Of a stretch of DNA of 64,000 nucleotides, positions 52,858 through 60,854 are shown piece by piece; positions within the stretch are counted from its first letter, which is position 1; the number at the start of each line of letters is the position of its first letter. Source of the stretch: Streptantibioticus cattleyicolor NRRL 8057 = DSM 46488. GTDB taxonomy: Bacteria; Actinomycetota; Actinomycetes; Streptomycetales; Streptomycetaceae. The notes beneath the pieces are model-generated. The model saw only the letters and a program-made list of their open reading frames with translations. It made no database searches and was not told the origin of the DNA. The stretch is taken from NCBI RefSeq assembly GCF_000240165.1, contig NC_017586.1, positions 620,001 through 684,000 of the forward strand. The letters run 5' to 3'. Both the position numbers and the translations under genes were made by a program.

Positions 52858-53174
52858 TCGTCACTCCGGCGGTGCAGGCGTTTGATGCGCTGCCGGCGGT
52901 CGGCGATAGTCAGTACCCGGTCGACCGCAGCCAGGTCTCCCTTCATCGCCGGGCCCCACAGGGCCGCTTGCAGTCGGTCATACCGCAGGGCTTCCAGCAT
53001 GCGCTCCGGGTCGAGCGGCGGCCCGTCGTACTGCTCGTCAGCGATCTCCCCTGCGGCGAGCACGGCGTCGGCCACATCCGGGTACCCAAGCTTGGTGGCG
53101 ATGGTCTGCCAGTCCACTCCGGCCAGCTTCAGCGCGAGGGCTTGACTGGCGCGTTCACGGTCGCGGGCATCCAT
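52854..53174 (-). CDS. HTH protein, possible small terminase component
   Basis: The 106-residue product has a homeodomain-like HTH near the start (RASQALALKLAGVDWQTIAT, then LGYPDVADAVLAAGE), the DNA-binding form seen in small terminase subunits. The C-terminus is basic (RRQRIKRLHRRSDE). GGGAG precedes the ATG. Confidence 0.6.
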   Translation of the reverse strand: MDARDRERASQALALKLAGVDWQTIATKLGYPDVADAVLAAGEIADEQYDGPPLDPERMLEALRYDRLQAALWGPAMKGDLAAVDRVLTIADRRQRIKRLHRRSDE

Positions 53175-53185
53175 CGGCGGGCTCC

Positions 53186-53776
53186 CTATCGGGTCAGGAG
53201 GGTATGGAGGTCAGCACGCGCCTGCGGGTCGGTCAGGAATCGACCGGTGTAGGAGGCGGTGACCATGGACGCCCCCGGCTTGCGGGCGCCGCGGTGCGCC
53301 AGGCAGCCGTGTTCGGAGCGGATGATGCAGGCCGCGCCAAGGGTGTCCAGATGCTCGTCCAATGCGGCGGTGACCTGCCGGGTCAGCTGTTCTTGGGTCT
53401 GCAAGCGGCGGGCGTACACGTCCAGTACCCGCGGCAGCTTGGACAGGCCGGCGACCGACGCGCCGGGCTTGGGCTGGTACGCGATGTCCGCAGTGCCGCT
53501 GAACGGGAGCAGGTGGTGTTCGCACAGCGAGGTGAACGGCACGCCGGTGACGGCGATGGGCTGCCCGGCATGGTCGGCCGGGAAGGTCCGCGACAGGTGG
53601 AATGCCGGGTCGTCGCGGTACCCGGCGGTGAATTCGCCGAGCGCTCGCAGCACTCGCGTGGGGGTCTCGGCCAGAGCCGGGCTGTCGGGGTCCAGGCCGA
53701 TCGAGGCGAACCATGCGGTCAGGCCGGCGGTGAACCGGCGGGCGGCGACGCGGAGGGAGGGGTCGGGGTTGGTCAT
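53186..53776 (-). CDS. folE: GTP cyclohydrolase I
   Basis: The 196-residue enzyme has the type I zinc and catalytic motifs: SLCEHHLLPFSG (Cys85, His88) and SEHGCLAHRGARKPG (Cys158). It turns GTP into dihydroneopterin triphosphate, the first step of 7-deazaguanine synthesis. The ATG at 53776 overlaps the stop of queE (ATGA). Phage copies lift precursor supply for DNA base modification. Confidence 0.93.
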   Translation of the reverse strand: MTNPDPSLRVAARRFTAGLTAWFASIGLDPDSPALAETPTRVLRALGEFTAGYRDDPAFHLSRTFPADHAGQPIAVTGVPFTSLCEHHLLPFSGTADIAYQPKPGASVAGLSKLPRVLDVYARRLQTQEQLTRQVTAALDEHLDTLGAACIIRSEHGCLAHRGARKPGASMVTASYTGRFLTDPQARADLHTLLTR

Positions 53777-54480
53777 CGTGCCCTTTCGTTGCCCCAGGTG
53801 AGGACGTGGAGCCGGGTGGTCAGGTTGTAGCCCGCGCGAATGGCGGGGTCGGCGATGACGGCCAGGTGGCGGCCGATGGTGGCGGCGTCGGTACCGCGCG
53901 GCATGATCCACACCTGCTCCGGGGGAATGCCCAGCGCCTGCACCCACTTCTCGGTCTCGGTGACGTCCTCGGCCGAGGCGCAGACGTACTTGAAGGTGGC
54001 TTGGCCGGTGTCGCGTAGCGCGTGGATGGCGTCTTCGCGGATGCGTCTGCTCTCGCGGTCACCGGCGCTGGCGAGTTTCGGCGAGACGTTGAACCGCGTG
54101 GCCCATGCGGTGGTGAGCGGCGTCGGCGCGATCGTGCCGTTGGTCTCGATCTCGATGTCCACCCCGGCGTCGGCGAGACGGTCCAAAAGATCCAGCCAGC
54201 CCGGCTGGTGCTGGTGCAGCAGTGGTTCGCCGCCGGTGATGACGACCACAGCGGGAGCGCCTTCCAAGGCGCGGGCGGCGATGTCGGCGGTGGGCTGGCG
54301 GGTGAGCTGGGTGCGCAGGTCGTAGCGCGTCGCGTCCCACGTGTAGGGAGTGTCACACCAGGAGCAGGTCAGGTTGCACCCGCCGAGCCGTATGAAGGCG
54401 GCGCGCCGGCCGGTGGAGGGACCTTCCCCCTGCACGGTCGGCCCGAAGACCTCCGCGACGACGAGGGTCGGGCCGCTCAT
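53773..54480 (-). CDS. queE: 7-carboxy-7-deazaguanine synthase
   Basis: The 235-residue radical SAM enzyme has CNLTCSWC (Cys35, 39, 42) for the 4Fe-4S cluster, GEGPSTGRRAAFIRLGGC before it, and the SAM-binding VVITGGEPLLH. It converts carboxytetrahydropterin to CDG. The start overlaps the queD stop (ATGA); a longer ORF upstream is a shadow. Confidence 0.95.
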   Translation of the reverse strand: MSGPTLVVAEVFGPTVQGEGPSTGRRAAFIRLGGCNLTCSWCDTPYTWDATRYDLRTQLTRQPTADIAARALEGAPAVVVITGGEPLLHQHQPGWLDLLDRLADAGVDIEIETNGTIAPTPLTTAWATRFNVSPKLASAGDRESRRIREDAIHALRDTGQATFKYVCASAEDVTETEKWVQALGIPPEQVWIMPRGTDAATIGRHLAVIADPAIRAGYNLTTRLHVLTWGNERAR

Positions 54481-54905
54481 GATGCAATCCAGGTAGCGGC
54501 GTTGACGTGGGTCTCGGCCAGGTGGACGCGGGTGACGCGGGCGCCGGGCGCTCGGACCAGGTCCCGGAGTACGCCGGCGGCCATGTCGGCGAGCAGGGCG
54601 GCGACGTTCTCCACGGTCGGCCATCCGGTCACCTCGTAAGCCTTGCAGTCGAAGGAACGCAGAACGGGCAACAGCGGGTCGTTAGGACCGAGCATGACCC
54701 CGTGGTCGAGGTGGGTGTCGATCCACTGGCGCAAGGCCCGCTTGAATGGCCCGAACTCGACGACGAGGCCGGCGGCGAGCTTGGGCGCTTCGACGGTGAC
54801 TTCGGTCCACCAGGAGTGGCCGTGCAGGGAGGTGCACTTGCCCGGCAAGTGGGGCAGTCGGTGGGCCGTCTCGAAGTTGTGGCGGACGGTCACGCTGTGG
54901 GTCAT
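54477..54905 (-). CDS. queD: 6-carboxytetrahydropterin synthase
   Basis: The 142-residue enzyme has the zinc-binding histidines in NFETAHRLPHL (His15) and CTSLHGHSW (His28, His30), with catalytic Cys24. It makes 6-carboxytetrahydropterin from dihydroneopterin triphosphate. The ATG at 54905 is preceded by AGAGGA and overlaps a short upstream frame. Confidence 0.93.
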   Translation of the reverse strand: MTHSVTVRHNFETAHRLPHLPGKCTSLHGHSWWTEVTVEAPKLAAGLVVEFGPFKRALRQWIDTHLDHGVMLGPNDPLLPVLRSFDCKAYEVTGWPTVENVAALLADMAAGVLRDLVRAPGARVTRVHLAETHVNAATWIAS

Positions 54906-55000
54906 TCCAGGCGTCCTCTCATGATGATGCGGGCCAGGATGACGCTCTGGTCTCCCGAGCCTCGGGTATCGGCGAGGGGGTAGGCCGCTTGCGGCCTCAC
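54902..55000 (-). CDS. Short open frame coupled to queD
   Basis: A frame ending RGSGDQSVILARIIMRGRLE stops in the queD ATG as ATGA, with G/C-rich third positions extending back to about 55080, where it meets a stop. Only a weak GTG start is available. Another frame upstream reads VVIACSRRKS, resembling the start of DUF6884-like proteins, so this may be a decayed gene. Confidence 0.3.
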   Translation of the reverse strand: MRPQAAYPLADTRGSGDQSVILARIIMRGRLE

Positions 55001-55127
55001 GATCCGGGCAAGGGCGGAGTACCTGTTCGGCGCCGGAACCGCGGCGTGTTCGTGGTCGGCGCACCCGAGGGCGCGGCCTGGGGCGACTTACGTCGACTAC
55101 AGGCGATGACCACCAGGTCAGGGGAGG

Positions 55128-55799
55128 TCACACCGCATAGTCGGTGGGGTCGGGTACGCCAGCGTCAGCGAAGGCTTCGCGGCGTTCGGTGCACGTACCG
55201 CACGTGCCGCAGTGCTGCTTTTGGCCCTTGTAGCAGCTCCACGACAGGCCCAGTGGGGCACCGAGTAGATGTGCGTGCTCGGCGATCTGCGCCTTGGTCC
55301 ACGTGATGAACGGCGCCTCGATGCGGGGGGTGTGGTGGCCCTCAAGTGCCCGGGTGACGCAGGCCCTCAGGGCGTCGAGGAACGCCGGGCGGCAGTCGGG
55401 GTAGATAGCGTGGTCACCGGCGTGGATACCGAGGCCGACGAGCTGTGCTCGGCGAGCGGCGGCGATCCCGACCGCGATGTTCGCCATGATCGCGTTGCGG
55501 TTGGGCACGACGGTGACGCGCATGGATTCGGCCTCGTAATGCCCGTCCGGTACCTCGATCGCTGGATCGGTGAGGGCGCTTCCGGGCATCAGTGCGCCGA
55601 CGGCCGTCAAGTCCACGACCTGGTGTTCCGCGTCGAAGTGCTGGGCGACCCGCCGAGCGGCGAGAAGTTCGCGGCTGTGCCGCTGGCCGTAGTCGAAGCT
55701 CAGCAGCATCATCTCGTAGCCGCTGTCGTGGTAGTGCGCGGCGAGAGTGGTGGAGTCCATGCCGCCGGAGAAGGAGAGCACGGCGAGGGGGCGACTCAT
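55128..55799 (-). CDS. queC: 7-cyano-7-deazaguanine (preQ0) synthase
   Basis: The 223-residue enzyme has the PP-loop ATPase motif SFSGGMDST (9-17) and the C-terminal zinc site CYKGQKQHCGTCGTC (Cys189, 197, 200, 203). It uses ATP and ammonia to turn CDG into preQ0. It is coupled to the transglycosylase genes by ATGA overlap, which ties base synthesis to DNA insertion. Confidence 0.95.
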   Translation of the reverse strand: MSRPLAVLSFSGGMDSTTLAAHYHDSGYEMMLLSFDYGQRHSRELLAARRVAQHFDAEHQVVDLTAVGALMPGSALTDPAIEVPDGHYEAESMRVTVVPNRNAIMANIAVGIAAARRAQLVGLGIHAGDHAIYPDCRPAFLDALRACVTRALEGHHTPRIEAPFITWTKAQIAEHAHLLGAPLGLSWSCYKGQKQHCGTCGTCTERREAFADAGVPDPTDYAV

Positions 55800-56701
55800 G
55801 AGGTGTTGTCCTTCCGGGCGTCAGCGGCCAGCGCGCGGGCGGCCACGGTGAAGTTCTTGGTATCGGTGTCGGCGAGGAACAGGCCGGTGCCGGTGCTGGT
55901 CCACCCCGGCGGCGGGGCCACGTGGTGACGGCGTTCGAGCCAGCGGCCAAGGCGCCCGTAAGCCACTGCGGGGGTGGCGCGGATCATGGTGTCCTCGGCC
56001 TGGAACTGCTCCGGCGGCTTGCCTGCCTTGGTAGCGAAGCCCCGTCGGCCGACGACTGCGGGGTCTGCGCCGTGGGTGCGCAGGAGCCCGGCGTGCTTGC
56101 GGGCTTCGGCTGGCCGGCCCACGGTCAGCTGCACGATGCGGGAGTGCTGGCTGTCCCACAGCGACATCACTCCGAAGCGTGCGCCGGACGCCCAGCTGGA
56201 GGAGTCCACTGTGTAGAACGGCAGCGCGGCGATGGTGGCGAACCGGGTCTGGCCGAAGCCGTGGTAGACCGCGCCGTGGTGGCGTGCGATGCGGAAGGCT
56301 CGGATCAGCCAGCGCATCACGTCGTCGGTGCGTCGGGCGTAGGGCACCATTCCGCCCAGCGCGATGTACCGGTAGGAGGCGCACAGTGCTTCGAGGCGCC
56401 GCCAGGGGGATCCGATGTGGAATACCGGCAGGACCCGGATGCCCTGGTCTTCGAGGGCGAGGGTGTTGCGGTGGGTGGCGTCGGGGTCGCCGATCACGTC
56501 AAGGGTCGCGGCGGTGGTGATCACGTGGCGCCACTGGTGCAGCCAGGCCGCGTAGTCGGCCAGCTTGATGGTCGAGCCAGTCGTCGCGGCGGAGAATGCC
56601 CCGGAGTCAGCGAAGACCTCGTAGGGGCCGCCGTAGGCGGCGCCTATCGCGGCGAGGTCGGTCTCGCGGTGGTAGTGGAAGCTGGTCAGGTAGCGGAACA
56701 C
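55796..56701 (-). CDS. dpdA: DpdA-like 7-deazaguanine DNA transglycosylase, copy 3
   Basis: The 301-residue protein follows the short phage DpdA layout of tRNA-guanine transglycosylase-like barrels: FADSGAFSAATTGSTIKLAD with Asp32 (general base position), ALGGMVP, HGFGQTRFATIAALPFY, and TVDSSSW with Asp166 (nucleophile position). DpdA swaps guanine in DNA for a 7-deazaguanine. The GTG at 56701 has AGGAG 4 nt upstream. It is very close to copy 2 and differs mainly in the N-terminus and C-terminal third. Confidence 0.85.
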   Translation of the reverse strand: MFRYLTSFHYHRETDLAAIGAAYGGPYEVFADSGAFSAATTGSTIKLADYAAWLHQWRHVITTAATLDVIGDPDATHRNTLALEDQGIRVLPVFHIGSPWRRLEALCASYRYIALGGMVPYARRTDDVMRWLIRAFRIARHHGAVYHGFGQTRFATIAALPFYTVDSSSWASGARFGVMSLWDSQHSRIVQLTVGRPAEARKHAGLLRTHGADPAVVGRRGFATKAGKPPEQFQAEDTMIRATPAVAYGRLGRWLERRHHVAPPPGWTSTGTGLFLADTDTKNFTVAARALAADARKDNTS

Positions 56702-57603
56702 GGGGCTCCTGGTGCGAGGGTCCGGGCGGCGAGGCGCATCTGCTCGTCGTCGGTGCAGGCGAGGAACAGGCAGGTGCCGGTATCCGACCAGCCAGCCGGT
56801 GGAGGAACACGGTGGCGTCGCGCGAGCCATGTCTCCAGGCGGTGGAACGCGGTCATCGGGGCGGCGCGCATCATGTCGTACTCGCGAGCGTGCTCAGCCG
56901 CAGTGCGATGAGCGGTGTGGGCGAACCCTGGTCGGCCGACGACTGCGGGGTCTGCACCGTGGGTGCGCAGGAGCGCGGCGTGCTTGCGGGCTTCGGTTGG
57001 TCGGCCGACCGGCACGGTGACCAGGCGGCAGCGCCGATCGTCCCACAGCGTGATGTTGCCGTACCGGGCGCCGGATACCCACGCGGAAGAGTCCACGGAG
57101 TAGAACGGCAACGCGGCGATGGTGGCGAACCGGGTCTGGCCGAAGCCGTGGTAAACCGCGCCGTGGTGGCGTGCGATGCGGAAGGCTCGGATCAGCCACC
57201 GCATCACGTCGTCGGGGCGCTTGGAGTGCGGGACCATGCCGCCGAGGGCGAGGTAGGCGTGGCGGCTGCACAGGTCCTCCAGCATCGGCCAGGGGGTGCC
57301 GACGTGGAAGGCGGGCAGGACGTTCAGTCCGGCATTCAGCAGCGTGGCGGTGTTGCGGTGGGTGGCCTCGGGGTCGCCGATCACGTCCAGGGTCGCGGCC
57401 GTGGTGATCACGTGGCGCCACTGGTGCAGCCAGGCCGCGTAGTCGGCCAACTTGATCGTCGAGCCAGTCGTCGCGACGGAGAACGCCCCGGAGTCAGCGA
57501 AGATTTCCACCCGGCCGCCGTGAAGGGCTTGGAGATCACCGACGAGTTCCCCCATATCGGTGTCGCGCCAGTACGCGTACGACGTCAGGCAGCGCAGCGT
57601 CAT
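56686..57603 (-). CDS. dpdA: DpdA-like 7-deazaguanine DNA transglycosylase, copy 2
   Basis: The 305-residue protein has FADSGAFSVATTGSTIKLAD with Asp37, TLDVIGDPEATHRNT, ALGGMVP, HGFGQTRFATIAALPFY and SVDSSAW with Asp171. It shares long nearly identical DNA stretches with copy 3, so the two arose by a fairly recent duplication. It overlaps copy 3 by 16 nt and follows copy 1 after one base. GGAGGGGG precedes the ATG. Confidence 0.85.
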   Translation of the reverse strand: MTLRCLTSYAYWRDTDMGELVGDLQALHGGRVEIFADSGAFSVATTGSTIKLADYAAWLHQWRHVITTAATLDVIGDPEATHRNTATLLNAGLNVLPAFHVGTPWPMLEDLCSRHAYLALGGMVPHSKRPDDVMRWLIRAFRIARHHGAVYHGFGQTRFATIAALPFYSVDSSAWVSGARYGNITLWDDRRCRLVTVPVGRPTEARKHAALLRTHGADPAVVGRPGFAHTAHRTAAEHAREYDMMRAAPMTAFHRLETWLARRHRVPPPAGWSDTGTCLFLACTDDEQMRLAARTLAPGAPCSAT

Positions 57604-57604
57604 C

Positions 57605-58510
57605 TCACCGCACCCCCTCCTCCAGCAACATCCGCAGTGGTGCGATGTCCTGGTCCCGCGCTCCGGAAAGAGCGAGGTACACCTTGGTGCCCTGGTCGGC
57701 GGCGCGGGGCAGCGGCGGCGCAGGTACACGGTGGCGGGTGGTCAGGGACCCCTCCATGAACTGGTAGGCGCGGGCACAACCGGCTGTGAGCAGATCCCGG
57801 TCGGCTCCGGTGGATCCGGCGGCGGGCCGCATGAAGTTGCGGTCCAGCAGCCGGTGTGGCGGCAGGCCGTGTGCGCGGACCAGCGCAGCGTTCGGCAGTA
57901 CGTCGGCGGGGTTGCGGAAGAACAGGCTGCGCATACGGAGAGTGCGGGCGTCCCACAGGTAGACCAGACCGAAGCGTTGTCCCATCGTGTAGGAGCTGCT
58001 GTCGATCGAGTAGAACGGCAGGTGGCGGACGAGATTGGCGGAGGTCAGCCCGAAGCCGTGGAGCGCGGTGCCGTAGGGCCGAGCGACTTTGAAGGCGCGG
58101 ATCAGCCAGGCCATGAGCGCCTTCTGCTTGGCGGCGCCTGCGGCGTGGAGCGCCAGCCCGCCGAGGGCGATGTACCGGTGCTGGGCGCACAGCCCTTCCA
58201 GCACGTCCCAAGGCTCACCTGTGTGAAACACCGGCAACACGCTGCAGCCAGCCTCGGTGAGGCGATCCAGGTTCGCGGCGGTGGCCCGGTGGTCACCGAT
58301 CACGTCAAGGGTCGCGGCGACGGTAATCAACGGCTGCCAGTGTCGTAGCCAGGCAGCGTAGTCGCCCAACTTTATCGTCACGCCGGTCGTCGCAGCGGAG
58401 AACGCCCCGGAGTCGGCGAACAGGTCCACGTTCCCGCCGAGATCGTGCACCAGGGCGGCCAGGTCGGTATCGCGGTGGTAGTGGTAGCTGGCCAGGACCC
58501 GCAGCGTCAC
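57605..58510 (-). CDS. dpdA: DpdA-like 7-deazaguanine DNA transglycosylase, copy 1
   Basis: The 301-residue, more divergent paralogue has FADSGAFSAATTGVTIKLGD with Asp33, ATLDVIGD, ALGGLAL, HGFGLTSANLVRHLPFY and SIDSSSY with Asp170. The active-site pattern is intact. The C-terminal third differs most from copies 2 and 3, so substrate or DNA context may differ. The GTG start overlaps the stop of the ParB-like gene (GTGA). Confidence 0.85.
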   Translation of the reverse strand: MTLRVLASYHYHRDTDLAALVHDLGGNVDLFADSGAFSAATTGVTIKLGDYAAWLRHWQPLITVAATLDVIGDHRATAANLDRLTEAGCSVLPVFHTGEPWDVLEGLCAQHRYIALGGLALHAAGAAKQKALMAWLIRAFKVARPYGTALHGFGLTSANLVRHLPFYSIDSSSYTMGQRFGLVYLWDARTLRMRSLFFRNPADVLPNAALVRAHGLPPHRLLDRNFMRPAAGSTGADRDLLTAGCARAYQFMEGSLTTRHRVPAPPLPRAADQGTKVYLALSGARDQDIAPLRMLLEEGVR

Positions 58511-59100
58511 GCCATCGACCGCAGCTTGTTCATGAGGTGGATGAACCGTGCCGCGTCGTCGTCCGGTGTCTCGCACCCGGACGACAGGTCGTAGAAATCG
58601 TCGCGTACGTTGGGCGGGACCTTGAACCGCAGTACGGGCCACAGGTCGTCGTCCTCAGGCTCGCCGAACTCGGCGGCGAGTGCGTCCAGGTCCGGCGGTG
58701 GTGTGATCAGCATCTCGACGTCGGTCTCGGTGTAGCCGGTGCCGGTGTAGTCCCCGTCGAGGTAACTCAGCAGCTCCGCCAAGGCGTCGTTGTCGTATGT
58801 GCCCAGCTCCGCCAAGCGGTTGTCCGCCAGGTTGATGCGCCGGGCCTCGGCGTCATCGCACCTGACAATCTCGCACCGCGCGGTCTGCGCGCCTTCGGCG
58901 GCGAGAGCCTGCAAGGTGTGGTTTCCCGCGAGGACGATCAGCGGTCCGCTTGGTATCTCCCGGACGATCAGCGACCGGTACTGTCCGTTCCGGCGCAGGC
59001 TCTGGCGGATCGCCTCGACGTCCCCCCTCTTGGCGTTGCCGGGGAACAGCATGAGTTCGTCCAGGGGAACGTCGCGGGTGGTGACGTACTCGGCAGGCAT
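58507..59100 (-). CDS. ParB/Srx-domain protein, possible DpdB analogue
   Basis: The 197-residue protein has a ParB-N/sulfiredoxin-like domain: VPLDELMLFPGNAKRGDVEA, then SLIVREIPSGPLIVLAGNHT and RINLADNRLAELGTYD. GGGAG precedes the ATG. It heads the dpdA run and is coupled to it. In bacterial Dpd systems a ParB-domain ATPase (DpdB) is needed with DpdA; here only the ParB-like part exists, so the analogy is by context. Confidence 0.78.
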   Translation of the reverse strand: MPAEYVTTRDVPLDELMLFPGNAKRGDVEAIRQSLRRNGQYRSLIVREIPSGPLIVLAGNHTLQALAAEGAQTARCEIVRCDDAEARRINLADNRLAELGTYDNDALAELLSYLDGDYTGTGYTETDVEMLITPPPDLDALAAEFGEPEDDDLWPVLRFKVPPNVRDDFYDLSSGCETPDDDAARFIHLMNKLRSMA

Positions 59101-59177
59101 GAAGGGCTCCCGGGGGACGGGGACGGTGCACTACGTGAGGGTGGCGCCCAGGCGGGTGGACCTCGGCGAGGGCCGCG

Positions 59178-59212
59178 CCACGGCCTTCTCCTGGGGGCCG
59201 GCCCGGCCGTGG
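59178..59212 (-). terminator. Hairpin ahead of the ParB-dpdA genes
   Basis: CCACGGCC pairs with GGCCGTGG across a 19-nt GC-rich loop in the 138-nt gap between the 131-aa gene and the ParB-like gene. It lies beyond the ParB start and may act as an attenuator. Confidence 0.35.
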
Positions 59213-59238
59213 AGTCGGCGGCTGGGCCGACGTGCGGG

Positions 59239-59634
59239 TCAGTCCGTCGGACGGACCGGGCCTGCGGACGCGGGCTTCTGTCCCAGGGCCAGGGGCGTGT
59301 CGAAGAGTCCGCGCACGGCCTTGATGGCGTCGGCGAGAGCCTGCTTGGCGTCGGTGCCCGGGCCAGCGAAGACCGGTTCCACCGCGTTGAGGACGGTAGC
59401 CAGCAGGCGCCCCACTTCGCTGACGGCTTCCGTCTTCAGACGATCGAACTCGGGTCGCACCGCTTCCGTCAGAGACTCCACAAGGGTCTCCAGAGCAGTC
59501 TCGCTGCCAGCGCTGACGTGATCGATGTCCGCCCGGAGCCGGGCGGCAACGGCGCGGAGCCGGCCGGCCAAGGCGTGGCCCTCGTCCTCCAGGTGCGCGA
59601 TGACGGTGTGCAGCTCGTCCAGGATGTGGCTCAT
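59239..59634 (-). CDS. Hypothetical coiled helical protein, 131 aa
   Basis: The ATG overlaps the upstream stop (ATGA). Almost the whole chain is amphipathic helix (HTVIAHLEDEGHALAGRLRA, then FDRLKTEAVSEVGRLLATVL), suggesting a coiled bundle. No family recognised. It precedes the modification genes and may belong to the same transcript. Confidence 0.6.
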   Translation of the reverse strand: MSHILDELHTVIAHLEDEGHALAGRLRAVAARLRADIDHVSAGSETALETLVESLTEAVRPEFDRLKTEAVSEVGRLLATVLNAVEPVFAGPGTDAKQALADAIKAVRGLFDTPLALGQKPASAGPVRPTD

Positions 59635-59948
59635 GCGGTGTCCTTCTGGGCTCGGGCGGCGCGCAGCGCCTGGGTGAGGGTTTCGGGGAAGTCGTCGCTG
59701 GACGCGTTGACTACCTGGATCACCACGGATCCCCGGGACGCTCGTTCCTGATCGGGCGCCGGATGCGCGAGGACCGCGGTGAACTCCATGCGCACGGTGA
59801 CCGGGCCAAGGGAACCATCGGTGTGACCGCCGCGCGGGGAGGTGTACTCCAGGGTCCAGTTGTCGGGGCGCAGGACCTGGCCGTCGATCTCGATCCCGTC
59901 GGCGACGGGATGGACCCGCGGGAATGTCGGTGGGGGATGCAGGGACAA
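59631..59948 (-). CDS. Hypothetical protein, 105 aa
   Basis: I infer a TTG start at 59948 with GGAG 5 nt upstream, because the longer frame runs through two terminator-like hairpins. The sequence is beta-rich (GIEIDGQVLRPDNWTLEYTS, then VTVRMEFTAVLAHP) with a helical end. Function unknown. Confidence 0.5.
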   Translation of the reverse strand: MSLHPPPTFPRVHPVADGIEIDGQVLRPDNWTLEYTSPRGGHTDGSLGPVTVRMEFTAVLAHPAPDQERASRGSVVIQVVNASSDDFPETLTQALRAARAQKDTA

Positions 59949-59976
59949 AGGCAGCTCCGAGGGGTGGGGGCTGCCC

Positions 59977-60048
59977 GCCGCCGCGCACCCCTCAACACGC
60001 GGCGGCAGGCAGCATGAGGCCCCGCCGCAAATCAGTGCGCGCGGGGCC
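59977..60048 (-). terminator. Tandem hairpins after the excisionase-like gene
   Basis: GCCGCCGCG/CGCGGCGGC (59977-60006, extended by TGCC/GGCA) and GGCCCCGC/GCGGGGCC (60018-60048) follow the stop of the HTH gene. They should end its transcript. Confidence 0.65.
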
Positions 60049-60061
60049 GGCCTTGGGTTGG

Positions 60062-60274
60062 TCAGCTCCGGGATGGCCTGCCGCTTCGAGGAGTTGGCAG
60101 CCGTGGAGGGCACGTGATCCGGCCAGCGGCTACATCGCGGAGTTCCATCCAGTCGTATCGGCCGTCATGGCTCGTGAGTCGGCCTTCGTGCGCCCAGCGC
60201 TTCACCGTGCCGATAGGGCGGCCGAGGAGGTGAGCGGTGTCCGCCGGGCTGAGGAGTACGGGGCGGGTAGTCAT
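60062..60274 (-). CDS. Excisionase-like helix-turn-helix protein
   Basis: The 70-residue protein has a MerR/Xis-type winged HTH: LLSPADTAHLLGRPIGTVKR, then WAHEGRLTSHDGRYDWMELR. The wing ends with the usual basic residue before the second helix. GGAGG lies upstream of the ATG. It may be an excisionase or a small early regulator; no integrase was found nearby. Confidence 0.75.
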   Translation of the reverse strand: MTTRPVLLSPADTAHLLGRPIGTVKRWAHEGRLTSHDGRYDWMELRDVAAGRITCPPRLPTPRSGRPSRS

Positions 60275-60300
60275 GGCACGCGCCCTCCGGAGACGCGGAA

Positions 60301-60323
60301 GGCCGTCCCATCAGGGGACGGCC
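60301..60323. terminator. Hairpin between HTH and secreted-protein genes
   Basis: GGCCGTCC pairs with GGACGGCC around a short loop; TT follows on the plus strand and TTCC on the minus strand, so it may work in both directions. Confidence 0.7.
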
Positions 60324-60399
60324 TTGGTGCACGAGTTCCAGCAGACCAGATGATCGGTTCGCTTCCCTGCGGAAGTCAAGTCGGGCGTGCGGTCCGGGG

Positions 60400-60639
60400 T
60401 CAGCGGCGCTTGGTGATGCTGACGGTTGATCGGCGAATCACGGTGGTTGTGTGCCGGGTCGCGGGAGCCCGGCGGGGTACCGGACTGACGACGTGCACAT
60501 GGGTGTCGTGGTGGACGACGACCACAGTCGAGTGGTGGGGACCGGTGGCTGTGCTGTCGCATGCGACGGCAGCACCCATGACCGCGGCTAGCCCGACGGT
60601 CCCTACGGTTACGGCGAGTAGAGGCTTCACTGTTCTCAT
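60400..60639 (-). CDS. Small exported or lipoprotein-like protein
   Basis: The 79-residue chain begins MRTVKPLLAVTVGTVGLAAV and reaches AACDSTATG, a basic start and hydrophobic stretch ending in a Cys, so a signal peptide or loose lipobox is likely. The mature part is His/Thr/Val-rich. The start overlaps the upstream stop (ATGA). Possibly a superinfection-exclusion type surface protein, but this is a guess. Confidence 0.55.
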   Translation of the reverse strand: MRTVKPLLAVTVGTVGLAAVMGAAVACDSTATGPHHSTVVVVHHDTHVHVVSPVPRRAPATRHTTTVIRRSTVSITKRR

Positions 60640-60827
60640 TCTCTGGACGGGTCTGACACTGCTCGCCAGACGCGTTTGCGGATTCCGGGGCGGTAGACGG
60701 TGATGGGATCGGGGATGCAGCGCCAGGGCGGGGTACGGCCCTCCCGTGCACGAGTTGCGTTCATCACCGCGTCCGTGGGGACGATGGAGCCGGAGTCGTA
60801 GACTTCACTGGCGAAGCACCGCAGCAT
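60636..60827 (-). CDS. Small hypothetical protein, 63 aa
   Basis: This ORF is coupled to the next gene by ATGA. The SD is weak. The sequence (RTPPWRCIPDPITVYRPGIR) shows no known motif. Confidence 0.45.
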   Translation of the reverse strand: MLRCFASEVYDSGSIVPTDAVMNATRAREGRTPPWRCIPDPITVYRPGIRKRVWRAVSDPSRE

Positions 60828-60854
60828 GTCGCGGCGTACCCCCGGCTGGACCGG

